A stretch of DNA of 64,000 nt from Lethocerus indicus (Eukaryota; Arthropoda; Insecta; Hemiptera; Belostomatidae): assembly GCA_019843655.1 (NCBI GenBank), contig JACDQD010000003.1:11658925-11722924 (forward strand). The letters run 5' to 3'. The notes under the pieces were generated by a model. It did not search any database. It was not told where the DNA came from and worked only from the letters and a program-made list of their open reading frames with translations. This document shows, one piece after another, positions 1 to 13,665 of this stretch. The position numbers and the translations under genes were made by a program. Position 1 is the first letter of the stretch. Every line of letters begins with the position of its first letter.

Positions 1-2460
1 GTCCCTCGACGCGTCACCGAATAAATTATCAAAAGTAAGTATATCAAAAGAACCAATCTATTTCAAAGTTCCACGTGGTCCAATTATTCAATAATCAGAA
101 AAATAATTTATATTCTTTCCATATCTCAAGACAAGATTGATGCCAATATGAGCTAACGAAACAAATTCCGCGAAAATTCCCCCCCGCATTACGACTCGAA
201 ATCTTATTCCTGCAATCACTCCCTCGTCCTCTGGAAGGAATCCGCGTGTTAATTTAGCTGTGGGCTGCGGTAGCGGCAGCGGTAGCCCGATCTTACCACG
301 CGAGGCTATTAAATACAGATGTATCAATAAAGTGCGGGTAAGTGCGCCATATGGCGTACCGCTAACACTCCCCTCCTCGTCTAGCCGTTATGGAGTGGGT
401 CCATACTCCCCCCCACACACACCTGCCCAACTCACACCGCAATACACAATACACAATGTCCCTTTTATTCCTCCCATTGTAGCCAACCGCAGTGATAAAC
501 GGACCCGATCGTTTAAATATTTTAAAACAATCGAACCCCATAACACCGTATCTGGAGTGCCGGAAGGTACGTATCGGGACGAATTTAATCGCATCAATCT
601 GAATCATCCACTGAAATGGGGCAGGAAATCCCGAAAAATGTTTTTCATACCTTTTTTTTTATGTCGGACAAGCTAAGTAATAACACCCAGATACTTTGAA
701 AACTCGATTTGAAAATTCCTTGAAAATGAATTTAGGTAGCAATTTTAATAGGTGCTCAACCAATACAGAAGACATTAATTTAACCGCTAATAATAGCCAG
801 CATTCGTAATGGGGATGGACAGGAAGGTTTCATCGTAACAGACTGGGGACAAGACAACAGCAGTTTAACAAGCCCGGGCCAAATCGAAATCATTTTTCAG
901 CTACGAAATGGTAGGTGACTTTAACTGTCGTACAAGCGGGTAGAAGATGACCGCGGCTGTACGTCTTTCTCGGGAAGTTGGATATGAATGAGGCCACGGG
1001 GCCCGTACGGTATTGTCCTTGTGGAAGAACACGCCGCTGTTAAGGGGGCAAAAAACACGAACAAAGTTGCATGTCAGAAAGCAAAAACTGACATGCAACT
1101 TACCCAGAGATAAAGGACGGTAGAACGAAGAGATACGAGTCTTGTAACGGGGAAGAAGTGAACACGAGTTTTTGGCCACACAATGGCCAAATTGAAAAAC
1201 GACCCTTGTTTCGAACATTAGTCTCTCGAGTAGAATCGTTCAACTGGTCAAATAAGTGTACCTCTGTACCCGCCTTTACTGTCTAATTTCTTTTCCGATT
1301 TTGTCATGTTTCTATCAATTAACAACTAGGCTGTAAAGACTACAGCTGTGGAACAACAAGTGGCGTGAGTGTAAAACAAGATATAAGTCTGTAGTAAACG
1401 AAACCTTTGTACGAAACACGAGTTTGTGACGCACGAGAGGAACCGCTAAAACTAAGATTGACCATTCCTTTTGGATTGTATTACTCCCTTTGTCTTCCAC
1501 TACATGAGCTTACCCGGCCTTAATTTAATCCAACCTTCTATGCTCATCAAACCGGCAAGCTGGACTCCTTTACGGGTGCCCAACAAAGGTTGTCCACGGT
1601 ACCCCTAAAGGAATACGCGAAAATGGAAAAGTTATCAACGTAAGTAAGTTGTCGGAAAGTTCAAGTTCCTTAGTGTGCAATTATCCCCAAAACAAATGGA
1701 GTTTTGCATCGACAGGAAGTCCAGAGAATGTTCGCCCGTCACGACATATATATGAGGACCCATATATGGTCGAAATCCTTAAGTGGACTTCGGTCGGACC
1801 GAAAACGAGCCCGCATGTCTGAGAAACCTTCCAAAACCCCGGGGAAAGAGATATATCGAAGTTAATAACTCAATCCCGTGGGACCCTGCACCGGGTTCGG
1901 GCTTATGCGTGACGTTTTTATTTTTCAACCGGTCGCGAAACGAAAGACTTGGCATGTGGGTCACCCCCGTGAAGCCGCAGCTCTGTACAACGGCGTGTGT
2001 AAAAAACACATCGGGCGCTCGGGGAATCGGCGGCAGATAGGAAGGGCCCCCTTGAGGAGCTGCAGGAGCAAAAACTGCGGGGTTGCGTAAGGTATAAAAT
2101 TTCAGGAGAAAACCCTCCCGGACCCCGAGTACGGCGGACACAAAAGAGGACAGGAACCTCCCTCCTGCGGCGATTTCACGCACCTGAAGAAAAAAATATT
2201 CTCCGTCGTCATAACATGTAACTCCTGTAATATCCTGCATTTGCTAGGTTGAACATATTTACAACTTTTGATTATGAAAAAATGTTCCCCACGATACTAC
2301 ACTACGCTTTACAATTTTAGAGTGATGGACAGGAGACTACCGAAGTAGTTGAGAAATTCCAATCTGGAAACCGATATTACGATTCTAGGACTGAAACATA
2401 AATCGAGGTGTACCACATATAGGCCGATAGAAAGGCGGAACACTTTTGTTTTCTTATTAG
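1..2460. other. Non-coding, probable ham intron
   Basis: No recognisable gene. Open frames of up to 153 codons exist on both strands but match nothing I know and have no coding character. The notable element is the long perfect hairpin at 1064-1101. The flanking 940-1460 stretch has related short phrases (for example CACGAGTTT near 1163 and 1420) and may be old repeat DNA. Confidence 0.5.
1064..1101. repeat. Perfect 14-bp inverted repeat (hairpin)
   Basis: AAGTTGCATGTCAG at 1064-1077 is followed by a 10-base A-rich loop and its exact reverse complement at 1088-1101. The complementarity stops there, which is too short for a typical miRNA precursor. It is much longer than chance predicts at this spacing. 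Confidence 0.85.
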
Positions 2461-2469
2461 GCGCCCACA

Positions 2470-2840
2470 TTTTAATAGTGACGTATGGGGGCTCCTAACG
2501 GGGGGTGTCGGGAGCACCCGGTTACGGTACGCCCGAAACGATTTGTAATAGCGAGCGGGCCCCGGGGACGCTGATTGCAATTTGTGGTGGGGGATATAAA
2601 TAACCCCGCCCCTACCCGGCCCCCATCCAGGACTACGGTCATAACCCTAGGGCGGTGGGGGTTAGGGGGGGTGGAAATACGAGAGGGAGCGTAAGTCAGC
2701 GGGACCTGGCAATAACGAGCCGCTACTATTTCAACCGGCTTACTTTCTATACCGTAACCGATACGGGGAGACCGCATGCGGCCGGCGTCTCTAATACCAG
2801 TACGCCGGTGGGCTTTCAAAAGACCGACCTCTCGGGCTAG
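2470..2840. other. GC-rich, G/C-run-rich patch
   Basis: Dense runs of G and C (near 2500, 2560, 2610-2635 and 2650-2670) are embedded in otherwise AT-rich sequence. No gene is recognised. It could be a regulatory island or decayed repeat. Confidence 0.4.
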
Positions 2841-4965
2841 TCTTCACGGGCTAAATGGTCTCATGCGACAGACAGACGATTTACTTTCGAAGAACAAAGG
2901 ATCTAACGAAAAATGTCTCGTTTCTAAATTCCGATAATTTTGGAGTAGATCAGCGATGACTTTGTATCGTTGTTACTTGAGAAGAAATTGTAGAATCAAC
3001 GATTCTTATTATCTGCGACGAAGAAAAAATACGTTTAAGCGATGCTCAGTTATGTATAAATGACTTGCTTAATGGGCGATATATAAAATCGTATATTATT
3101 CTCTGAAAGGTTTATAATAAACTGGCCGACTCGGCTGAAAGCAAGAAATTATCAAAGAGAAACGATTAATTAATGATGACGGTGGTTCAATTTACGATTG
3201 CAATTACGGGAATTAAAATAAATACGCCGCGATTGTTCCGTTTCCCCGCTCCAGAGTTGCGGACGAGAAGTGTAAATGATTTATATTTTTTCTCTCGACT
3301 CGACTCATTCACGCGCTTCGCCGTGTGGGCGGAATAAACGGAACGGCAAATAGACCAAAACAATTTCGATGAGGAGGAATATGCAATTGCAACTGACTAT
3401 GTAAAAGAAATACTGTAATGTTGATCGAGGATTGAATAAATCGGAAGATAAATTATGTAGAATTAAATTGTTTGTAGGGGTGAAAATATCTATTGCACTA
3501 ATGTAAAGTTTCATGAATTCTAAGAACATGGGAGTAATATGAATGCAAAAATTATTTCATTATAGAATGCTGTGTATTTTGAATACCCGTTTCAGATATC
3601 GACGCCAGGAAGAGCGACTGGTTGAAATTATGTTCTTTTTTAAACAGTAATTTTATATTGGAGCGAACCTTTCGTTTTTGGAAGGCTGTTTAAAACTGGT
3701 CGGGGATAGGGGAAAAAGAATTAACGGAAAGAAACGTTCTGACCGGAGAAAGCGTATCAATTCGAAGGAAACCGATTCCGAAGTGGCTTCCCCAGCGAGG
3801 ATGGTTTTTGCATGCGACTGGAACCGACATGGCAAGCGGATATCTTAGCGTTAGACTCATCGAAAGTACCGTACCGCATCGATTTTGGCATCTTTCTGTA
3901 GGCTGATATCGTCCCGAAAAACTATGTTGCTCATATTCAAACGCGTGGGGCCTAAGGAAAATTGCGTAATTTCAAAATGGATCACTGATTTTCAAATTTG
4001 CAATTGATAAAATATCCGGCCGTCCCCAGGTTTCAGAACTACCGGGTTGAATTCTATTTGAACTATGGTTTCCTTCGTTGTAATTAAGTTTTTAAATAGT
4101 TTTTATAATTACAGAGTTGTACGAATTATTATAGTTCGATACTATAGAACTGAGGGCGGGAACGGACTGTTCTGGCGGGAGTGTCATGTGACTGACTGCG
4201 GGTTAACGACCTGGGCCCCGGCCGAGGTTTGGGTGAAATTTAGGCAGTTTCTCCTTTGAACCGGACCTGTAAGATTTGTAACAGGAAGTTCTAAAAGGGG
4301 CCTCTATAATAGCGATGAAAGCGAATTTTTTTAATCCATTTCGAAAATCTCCTCGCCAATGAGCGTTTCATATTTCTTAGCCTTGTATAATGTTCGATCA
4401 AGAAATTCAACGAGCATACACGGCCGAAACTGCATTCTTTCCACGTAACTAAACGCTGAAATATTTTCAGATAGCATCGCAATTAGTAATACAATTGAGA
4501 TAAAGAATACGTATGAGGCCTCCGAGGAATGCCTTGTTGAAATTTCCTTTAGTAGATAATATATGTGTCAACCCATGTTTGTAACATACATACTTCATTT
4601 TAAACAGTACAGAAGACTGAGCGTAATAAACGTAAATAAATATTTAATTGTCATTTATTTGACATGTTTAAAAGCTTATAGTATCGAATTCCTATGGATT
4701 AAAGGCTTCTGTCACCTATGGAGAGATTAAAGCCAAATCTGATACCTAAGCTCCTTAAGCGCTTGGCACAATGTATTTTTTCTTCTTTCATTGGACTATA
4801 AAATCCACTATTAGAGAGTGACTCTGGCTGACAAAATAATTTCGGGAGGGAAATTGAGTCGTGAGATTTTGTTCGAGAAGAACAAGGCTCATATGTTTGA
4901 GCCTTTATCCGCCTAATACTGGAATTTATTGATATTTCGCCCTTATCCAAAATCAAATTACTTAT

Positions 4966-4992
4966 GTTATTATTTTTTTGTTGCAGGTAAAC
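4966..4992 (+). other. Candidate recursive splice site (ratchet point) 1
   Basis: A T-rich tract (eight T near 4973-4980) ends in TTGCAG at 4981-4986, immediately followed by GTAAAC. An acceptor fused directly to a donor is the signature of zero-nucleotide exons used to remove long insect introns in steps. A second GTAAGA donor starts at 5040, so a 53-nt exon (4987-5039) is the alternative reading. The donor is a partial match to GTAAGT. Confidence 0.35.
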
Positions 4993-5313
4993 ACTGATAT
5001 TCAGGAGGCAGGGAAATCGGCCCGGTCCGGGCTTAGACTGTAAGATACCACTATCAGAATACAATTTACTAAATGATTCAACGCTTGTAAAATATTCGCA
5101 ACAATTTTTCGTTTTGATTTCGAGAACACTCATGACATATTTCACTTCAGCAGGATATCGAGGTAGGCGAAATGTGTTGTAAAATAGATAGATCTGAGAA
5201 CTGAATCGTGTTTAAAAAATTACAGAATATGGTCAAATACCTAAGTGGCGTGAGCCCTGTAGTGGGGCTTAGAACATGCTAGATAACTGATGGGTTGGGG
5301 AGGAGAGCCCAGT

Positions 5314-5325
5314 TTACACGTGTAA
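5314..5325. promoter_or_regulatory. 12-bp palindrome with CACGTG E-box
   Basis: TTACACGTGTAA is a perfect palindrome centred on CACGTG, a site for bHLH/bHLH-Zip dimers (Max/Myc, Clock/Cycle, Hairy-type). Binding is inferred only. Confidence 0.3.
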
Positions 5326-7589
5326 CGGACGGTAAGCGCCCACCCGGCGTATTCCCTTTCATCGACAACCCCATTAAACAACACTAAGTCACGACCCCAC
5401 TTGTCATTCCGTTTTAAACTCCTTTAATTACTTCGTTCCCAAACGCTTCGACCAGTGGAACAGCTGTTTATCGCTTTCGCGGCGGAAAACGGATAAAAAT
5501 ATCCCTCGGTCACTCTGAATTTCTCTATTGTGATTCGGCCACATCACAAATTCCTGAAATGCCCATTATAGGTATCAGAAATAAAAGTACATATAATCCC
5601 ATTAACCATATAATGTCAGTACCATCTGGTTTCTTCAATGCATTCGGTTTTATGTTAGTATTCTTTGCTTTCATCGTACATTTGTTTTAAAAATTTGGTT
5701 TTGAGAACCCGGATTAGACACGAGTATGGCAGTGCAATTTACTAAACAAAGAAATAAGTATCGGGAATCTAACTCGATAATTGATTTTCACAACTCTCGG
5801 CTATTTGATTCCTGATTCTAACCGCAGTTTGTTTTTTAATGGTTGGCTCAGGCTTAACTGTACTCAAGTAGTATTCGATAAAAAAACAAAACAGAATTGT
5901 AACACAAACCGATACAAGTGGGCTGAGTAGAACCACACGACTGTCCCGTAAATCATATCCAGTTCGGAAACATTTTTCGGCCGAAAATTCCGACAATTTT
6001 CCAACGGAATTTTTCACGGCTCTCTCTTCGCTAGTAGTTCACGGCACCGTGAAAAAACAGTTTACACGACATCATAAATATGGCTCACGACAGTCTGAGA
6101 TATAAATTACGAATATCCAGACTTCCCCCTCCAGACAAACGCGGAAAATAACTGATACGATATTTCATCGGAGAGAAACAGCGATGTCGAATTTTCGACT
6201 GCGAAAGCGTAACGGACTGTATCAAATTACGCGTCTGGGCGTTGTTTCGTCTTCCTGTGTACACATAATTACGGCTTTCGAAATCAAGAAATCTCTTCCC
6301 GCATATCGGAAATATTATTCTGTTCATGACACGACCGTATTATTCGTTCACGTCACGGAACCTCTTCTACAGCACCCGAGGCTGTAGATTTGTCCGTTGC
6401 CACAAGTATTTGAGAGAATCGAGCTTAATTCAGTTTTCCTGTTCATAAGCGTTATTGTTTCGATTAAAAATTGAATACCTCAGACCTTTAGATGGTCGCA
6501 ACAGTAAAATTCTGAAGCCGAGACCTCAAATTGTGTGGATAAGGCGGAAAGGAGGATATGTAAAATAAAAAATATTATAGTTAAGAAAGAAAGTGGCGGT
6601 GGTTCACAGGGGCCGGATCCCCAGCCACCAATTATGCCAGCAGCGGAGTTTGCATTCTGGGTTAATACCTCCCGTGGCGGGTCGCGCGCAATTCAAATTC
6701 GACAGTTACGACACCTCATCTGAATTCGATCTCCTTCCGACGCTCGCCGCTTTCGAAAGAGTTGACGGGGCCTCGGACGGGAGGAGAAGACAAAAAAGAA
6801 CGAGGACCGAACATCTAAAACGCGTTTCGGTAAAAACGTGAAATCGTAAAAGTTTTGGCAGCCGTCGCCCGGTGCAATAAATAACCCTGCATTGTTCCCC
6901 TCCCCCCCCTCAACCAGAAAACCACCGTCCGGATTTCGGCATAAAATATTCGGCATTAAACTCACAAATCTGACGAAAGTATTTGACTTACTAATTCGGG
7001 GGAAATGAAAACATAAAAAAAACTGTAAATCCGCCTCCTCTTTTGAATGGACCGGAATTTGAAAAAACCACGACCATACGTACAGTACGTATTTGTTTCA
7101 TTACGATTGTAATCATCAGTTACTGTTAAGCGTGAGGTCTGCAGGTTATTCTGGCAATTATGGCTGTATTAACCCCCTAATTTTTAGTAACTTCGAAAGT
7201 ATTAACTGTAACCGCCATTCCCAACCATTTTATATACATTCACTGTAAACTATGCCAATATATTAAATCGAGTTGTAGCCAGAATACAAATAGGAGAACA
7301 TAAATACCGTAACTTGACTGACTGAATGAATATCCCGGGTATCAACCGCATATTTTGTTCCGTCTTGTCTTCCCGTCGGCTAAGCGATGTTCGCATAGAA
7401 ATATGACCGCTATTCTGCCATACTGCCCAATGACTTGTAATACAATCCTCGCGATAATATAGTTTACGCCGGGAAGTTATTGCTGTGTATATCACTCGGA
7501 GATATATCAAACCGAAAACTATTATGTGGCTTACATTGTTTTTGTCCCGTTTACCATATGTTTCCTTCCATCGAAAAATAATGTCTCTC

Positions 7590-9180
7590 TATTCGCCGGC
7601 GACGTTAATGCGTCGGTTGAGCCGGGTCCCGGCCGGCCGTAAAACAGCATTATGGGATTCATTAATACCGGGCTCAACACTGACTTTCTTGTTCGCTCGG
7701 TTGTCGGCCATACCCCGACCGTTTTTCGGCGCCGGCTGCCCACAGTCTCTTTTATAGTCGGACTTTATTTTCCACCCGCTATTTACACGACGCCGTATAC
7801 CCCCGCGAGGCGTATCGGGTTTCGGGGAGCGCCCACGCGAAAACGCCTGTCGTTTCACGGGCCAGAAGTGTAATCGCTTTTGCGGTAGGCGGAGTCCGTT
7901 TCGGAGCCCCTTCAGTTCCGCAGGATCTTTCATTGAAATTGGCGAGACGGTTAAATAAAAATTCTCGTCCGATATTAAGTCGGTCGTTAAGTTTCCGACT
8001 TGATTTATACACAATATATACTCGCTTATAATTGAACGCAATATTTCTGTCCAGTTTAATTTCACTGCAGATTTGTGTAGGGCAGTTTACCGAAAGAGAA
8101 ACCGTCGCGTGGGACGTTTCACCGGTACAGGTTTGCACGATGTCAGGTGCACGGGCTCGAGTGTTCTCCGGAGCGGAATGCCGACGCCCGCCCGCTCTTG
8201 GCGACGTATCTGGTTACGGTAGCGGGCCGAAGGGCGGAGGCGGCGCGGTAAGCCGAGAACTCGAATCCACGCATTTGCCCGTGGACCTCGCCCGGTGGAC
8301 GAATATGGCTCGCATACCGGCGACATCTCGTGTTACGGCCGGCCGTCGAACGGAGTGAATCAGCCCGGATCCGCTGTTTTGAAATGCTGTTAACTAATGT
8401 ACCCCGATCGTCGTTCCGACGTTAACAAACAGCTGGCCTGCACAATTTCTAGGGAAAAATATTTATTCTTGTCCTATCGGCCGAATGGAACTATATTATA
8501 GGTGACTTACATATTGTCCTTTCTTATAAAATACCTCGTAAAATATTTCGTATTGAAATATGTCCAATAGCGAGTTTTTGTAACGGTCCTTGTTATCAAT
8601 TCGCGATAATAGCAACCAACAATTCAAATAAAACATTGTACATATGGTTGATTCACATTTGAAAATCCGAAGGTACTTTCATGGAGAGTAATGTCCAAAT
8701 TCCCACTGGTGGCTTATTTGGTAGGTAACATAAGCGCATCCGCACGTGGGTCTGAGTGCCGACGCTGAAATGCAGTCCACCGTTCTTGTCAGACCTTGAG
8801 AGTCAAATTTGGGATTGTGACCGCCGAATATATCGAAATTGAGGGGGGGGGGCGGTTCCCCGACGGGACGTTTACGAGTTGGCCCCGTGGGTCGCTTCTC
8901 GTTAACGCTCGGCCTGCCGATACTTTGTCGATGGCCGGCCGATAAAGTAGCCGGGGCCGAGCTACTACCGCTTGACAGAAAAGCGTCCGGTGGGCCCACT
9001 CGTATTATTAGGGCCCACGCCGGCCCAATCCCCGGAACTCGCCCACGCCCCCGATGCACTATATCATTCCGGGGAGGTTCGGAAATTTGAAATCCCGACT
9101 CGGGAACAGGGGAGCCCAGTTAATTGGATTTGCGGTCTCGGCCGGCGGCCTCCAGCTTAACGCGCGGTTGCCGGGAGGAG
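7590..9180. other. CpG-rich island inside the probable ham intron
   Basis: A long run of CpG-rich sequence (many CGGCC and GGCCGG words) with short open frames on both strands and no recognisable domain. A G10 run is at 8843-8852. Its size and composition differ from both flanks. It could be an alternative promoter or a large regulatory block; coding is not supported. Confidence 0.4.
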
Positions 9181-10910
9181 CCGCGTCGTAAATTTTACGG
9201 TCGTTACAAATCAATACGGTTTCGGTTCTGTAGCGTACTTTCTTTCATCGAAGAGAAATGGTGATTGGATTCGGTGCCGTCACCGTTCTTATTCACTGAC
9301 ATTGGATGAAATTTGACCCAAGTTTCACCGACCGAGCGTTGGTCCTTACAGTAAAAGCACAGAAACAATAATTGAAAGGAAAATGTTTTCACATTGTTTT
9401 CAAATTGTTCATAATCCCGTATATGACGCCGTCCTTAATTACCGAGGTATTATGGGATATGACGTTTAATTATTATATTCGATATTAAAATTTAAGACTT
9501 TGTTTTCACATTTAGTATGCAGTTTCCACGAATTTATGATGTTCTATAGGTTTAGTGAATATTGTCAAAAATGTTACCAACAAAGCCTTAGTTAACATCA
9601 AGGGAGTACCTGATGGCCCGACTGTCCGTTTGGTCGATGAACCAATTGTGGGTTTAACCTCTAGGGAGGCTCCCACGGGCAAATAATCTGACCCTATTAT
9701 CAGTGGGGCGACGGTGTATTACTGTGTATTGTCCGCCGTCCTCAGTAGCCTCGGAGTAGTGGAAGGCCTGTTACGCAAAGAAACATTTCTAAGGCGGATC
9801 GTAAATACGTCAAGTGGCCCCTTCCATAACGCCATTGAATCCCACGCGTCTAGCCTATATCCGCGCCTACGCCGCCCAGGCCCCCCGACCGCCGACTCCA
9901 GTTTTTCCCAACCAGAATAATACAGAATTCATTACGCTTCGCGGTTCAATTAAGCAGATTCGCTCTAACACACTTTTTTCCGGGTTTCGAATGTGCAAGA
10001 GTAACGGTACATCGGTGCAACGATCGTGGCGAAATACGACAGTAAAACTATCCCGAGAGATGTAAATATCCATAAATAATTTCGAGACTGTAAATTTTCA
10101 ACTTGCCGCACTTCTCGTCCCACGCCGACAAATAACGGCTTCTCGTATTTACATTTCAGCTACTAGTTGAATCGTAAAATTCAATTTACTTCGCGCACGA
10201 TCGCAAACAATAGCTCATTTTATTGATTTTCGAGTGCTATTACATTAATGACTTTGTGTTTCTGAATAACTTAAAAACAGCATTGTCTAAAATGAATTAA
10301 ATATTCTTCACCTCTTTTTTTCGTACCGAAAAATATTGCAATACTTTATTCTCAATGTTGAGCTGATTTCAATGTGAATTACAAGCTCGAATTGAACATT
10401 ATTGCTGATTTCAGTTTCGGCAAAGAAAAACCAGAAAGATTTATATAATTTATCTCAATATATCACAGGTGGCTCAGTTAGCCCCGGACCTAGATTAGGA
10501 TAAAACTTTTCCATTTTTGGGGAATGTTCCAAAAAGCGTCAACCTGTCCTATTTGGACGTAAAAAATTATCAGTTTTTCATTATTTCTTTTCTAACGCAG
10601 GGTACTGTGTTAATAGTGGGGGTATAAAACTGGACAGGGAATTCTTTTTAGGATCGCACGAGTGCTTAAACCGGCATGCTAAACAGAACTCGCAGATAGT
10701 TACCGGGTAAGGGACCCCGGAGCGAACGCCGTAACGAGTATGGTTCATAAGCAATTTAGAACTGGACTTCCGTTCCCATAAACGGCTTATCTGCCGGCTT
10801 ACTGTTTATTCTCTCTGCGGGCCACGGCGGGATTCGCCGTCGTTTTCTCCCGACCCGGTCGCCACCGACGACAAAGACAGTTTCCTTTATAGATAAAAAG
10901 GAGCCTCGAC
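9181..10910. other. Non-coding stretch
   Basis: Mostly AT-rich. A more GC-balanced patch at about 9600-9920 has short open frames that match nothing. I see no gene, RNA or repeat here. Confidence 0.5.
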
Positions 10911-10912
10911 CG

Positions 10913-11003
10913 TATAAAAGCCGCCTTTGCGTATACACGGTAGCCAACTATAGCGGTACGAGGGGAGGAAGAGGGAAAGAGAGAGAGAGATGGAAAGAAA
11001 GTA

Positions 11004-11040
<37 letters not shown>
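10913..11040 (+). promoter_or_regulatory. TATA-like element followed by GAGA tracts
   Basis: TATAAAAG at 10913-10920 has GC-rich flanks, and GA tracts follow at 10979-10990 and 11009-11037. TATA plus GAGA repeats is a common arrangement at insect promoters bound by GAGA factor. No convincing initiator or downstream coding exon is visible, so this could be chance next to a microsatellite. Confidence 0.2.
10979..11037. repeat. (GA)n microsatellite, interrupted
   Basis: (GA)6 at 10979-10990 and about (GA)14 at 11009-11037, separated by a diverged purine-rich stretch. Confidence 0.9.
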
Positions 11041-11400
11041 CCGAGGAGAGAGCGTGTGGCCATAATAGAGGAGGCTGCGCCCGCGCGTATATGATAATGT
11101 TGGTCTATGCAAATCGAAAGGAAGTGGAGTAGCGGAGTTGGGATGCTAATGCGGTTCTAGTTCTGTGGGCGAGGTCTGGTGGGGGACTTGACCAGAGGCG
11201 GTCGCCCCAGCCAAACTGGAGTATGCACTCCTCTCCTCTCGGACCATTAGAGGCTCACCACTCCTCCTCCTCTCATTACCCGCACAGTTAACGGCGTTTC
11301 CCCTGACCTCACAACCGAACAACGGCATCACACTTTGGTTTCGATACTGGATGTGTTCACACATTGGGGGTGAGGAGAGGGATGCTGACTGTATCCGCCG

Positions 11401-12840
11401 CTAAACATATTGGGAACATATCGCTGGTCTCATATAATACTACAGCCAATAGGAGATCATTCGTACTAGACTTATCCCCTAATCGTTTCTAGAAATCACA
11501 ACATAATAACATTCCGGGGAAAACGTGAACGTACAGGTGATCGATTAAAAGAAATCGCAAAGTACAAATAAAATGTGGAAGGCATTAGTGGAGGTACCAA
11601 CGCCAGTAAAATATTGGTAATTAACGCGTGGAATGTATAATATATAATGAAACATATTCCTTTTCTTCACGTCGACGGTTTATAATCTATTGATACCATA
11701 CAGTAGAGACAATGCTTCAGTAACACTTCCGTATTTTACTGAGCGAATAAACTATTTCGAGCTATAGAAACAAATTTGATTTATTGCGTATTGTATCGCA
11801 ATCTTGGAAACGGCCTATTGTTTTAGGGAGAAATCGTCCTACTCCCGGTTTCCGGTGGGACGATTCCGTATTTTATTCCCAATTTCGTTCCCAGAAACGG
11901 GGCCAACTTTCATTCCATACATAAATTATTTAAAACCGGATGACACATGAGAACAGTGGACTATCTGGCCGTATATCATTTTCGCGCTGATTTCATCTTT
12001 TCATTTGCAGACTAACGATCGGGAAATAATAATACTTGAATAAAATTAACTATAACCGATGACGCGATGTCGTGTGTTACCACGCACTAAAAGCAAACAG
12101 TCTAAATACAAATAAATTGCAAGCGAGAAACGCACAAGCGAATTACCGACCGGCTATCCCGGATAGTTCAGAGATGACGGGATGATCCCAAATCATGTCA
12201 TATCTCGGGCCTGTTTTAAATAATGAGATTCACATAATGGTTCGTCCGCTGAAAATTATGGACTACCGTCACCTTTGTATGTATATGCCCCCGCAGCGAT
12301 GGCCCCGGTAAAAGCCAGTCATTTGCATAGGTTCGAGCTCACGGAAGATTAACAATGTTTGTTGTTGACTGGCTCGATGACACGTGCGGTCCTCGGCGGG
12401 GATATCATTACACGAGACGGTATGAAAATTGTTAACTGATAATGGTTCAAATGCGGGCCCCAATTTCAACATTCCCTAGGAATGGGCGCCATGAAATTTA
12501 CCGGAAATTACGACGCCGGCCTTTATAAATGTTGTGTTCATTACGCGGTGAATATACACAGTGATATAAATTCAATGACTTATGTAACATAATGAAATTA
12601 TTTTCTACGTTTAGCTGTCCCTCTTCTTAAAGTCACCGAGTTTTCCTACTTCAGTATGCCTAATCTCAGCCTCAATTTTGCCGCATATTTTTTGTCTATA
12701 ATCTGTCGGAATCAGATTTCGACCCAAGTCCAGAACACACTCATTACATCTCGAACGAAATTCACCTGTCCCAAATCGCAGTCAGAATTATTTCTCCTCG
12801 GAATTGCTCAATCCTCCGCTGTTCCCCCTTCAACCTCGGC
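11401..12840. other. Non-coding stretch
   Basis: AT-rich with no gene seen. It holds an inverted octamer ATTTGCAT at 12321-12328 and a 13-nt palindrome around 12157-12169. No repeat element is recognised. Confidence 0.5.
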
Positions 12841-12870
12841 GGCTTTTTTCATCGTCCCCCACACTCTCAC

Positions 12871-12918
12871 CCTCTCTCTCTCTCTCTCTCTCACCTCCCC
12901 ATCTCTCTCTCTCTCTCT
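12871..12918. repeat. (CT)n microsatellite, compound
   Basis: (CT)n at 12871-12892 and 12902-12918, separated by a short C-rich interruption. Confidence 0.9.
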
Positions 12919-13582
12919 TGCGCTAGAGAGTCGGACGCATAACCGAGGTTAAAATCAACCGCGAACAGCGTCGATAACGCGATTATCCCGGGGCCGGAGA
13001 AAGTCCGACGCCCGATCGGTGACACAATGGGGGGGGACCCCCCGAGTGAGACAATGAGGGGATCTTGTTGCAACGCGGAGGGACCGTTTTGCCATCTTAA
13101 CTAGCGTGCGGTCCCGTTGTCGGATCATCAAAGCGGCCCGTTCCGCCCCCCAGGGCTGTCCAACCCAAGTTGAACCCCTACAGATTTTCGTACTCCGGTT
13201 CCTCGAACACTTCGAACGAAGGAATACATTTTTGTTAAGAGATTAAATTTGTTACGAGATAGAGTTGTTGTTATTTAAGAGATTAAAGCGAGTGCTTCAA
13301 TTTTGGGACAATTTCTAATACAGAAACCATTCTCACAGAAAAATTCGAATTCAGGACTATTTAAAGATATTTTCGATTTATTTTTTTTATTTTTTTTTCT
13401 ATATCGATCGATGTTTAATGACTTATTTCTTCCGCAAGTTGGAAACCGCCCGACGGGTTTAAAATTTAATCTGTCCAAGAGTGAGGCCGCGTGGAACCTC
13501 CGAGAAGCGTCGTTTAAACGTGGTTGGAAACGCAACAATTACCGGGTTCCCAGCCGAGTAAATCGGATTCCACGCAAGAGTG

Positions 13583-13665
13583 TTTCTCCTTACCCGTCTC
13601 GCTCTCTCCCCTATCTCTTCTCTATCTCTCTCCCATTCTCGCTCGTTTCTTCTTCTTCTTTCTCC
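13583..13665. repeat. Polypyrimidine (CT/TTC-rich) tract
   Basis: An imperfect CT/CTT-rich run, a degenerate microsatellite. Confidence 0.7.

Larger units (their letters stand above)
2841..7580. other. AT-rich non-coding stretch, probable intron
   Basis: No gene recognised. A 148-codon open frame on the minus strand (4699-5145) has no recognisable domain and is within the chance range. The region holds a ratchet-like splice junction at 4986/4987 and a 12-bp CACGTG-centred palindrome at 5314-5325. Confidence 0.5.

Noticed and set aside
1779..8065. Minus-strand open frames of 148-158 codons at 1779-2240, 4699-5145 and 7589-8065
   Set aside because: About 150-160 codons is near the longest expected by chance in six frames of 64 kb at this composition, and no motif, signal peptide or family block is visible.
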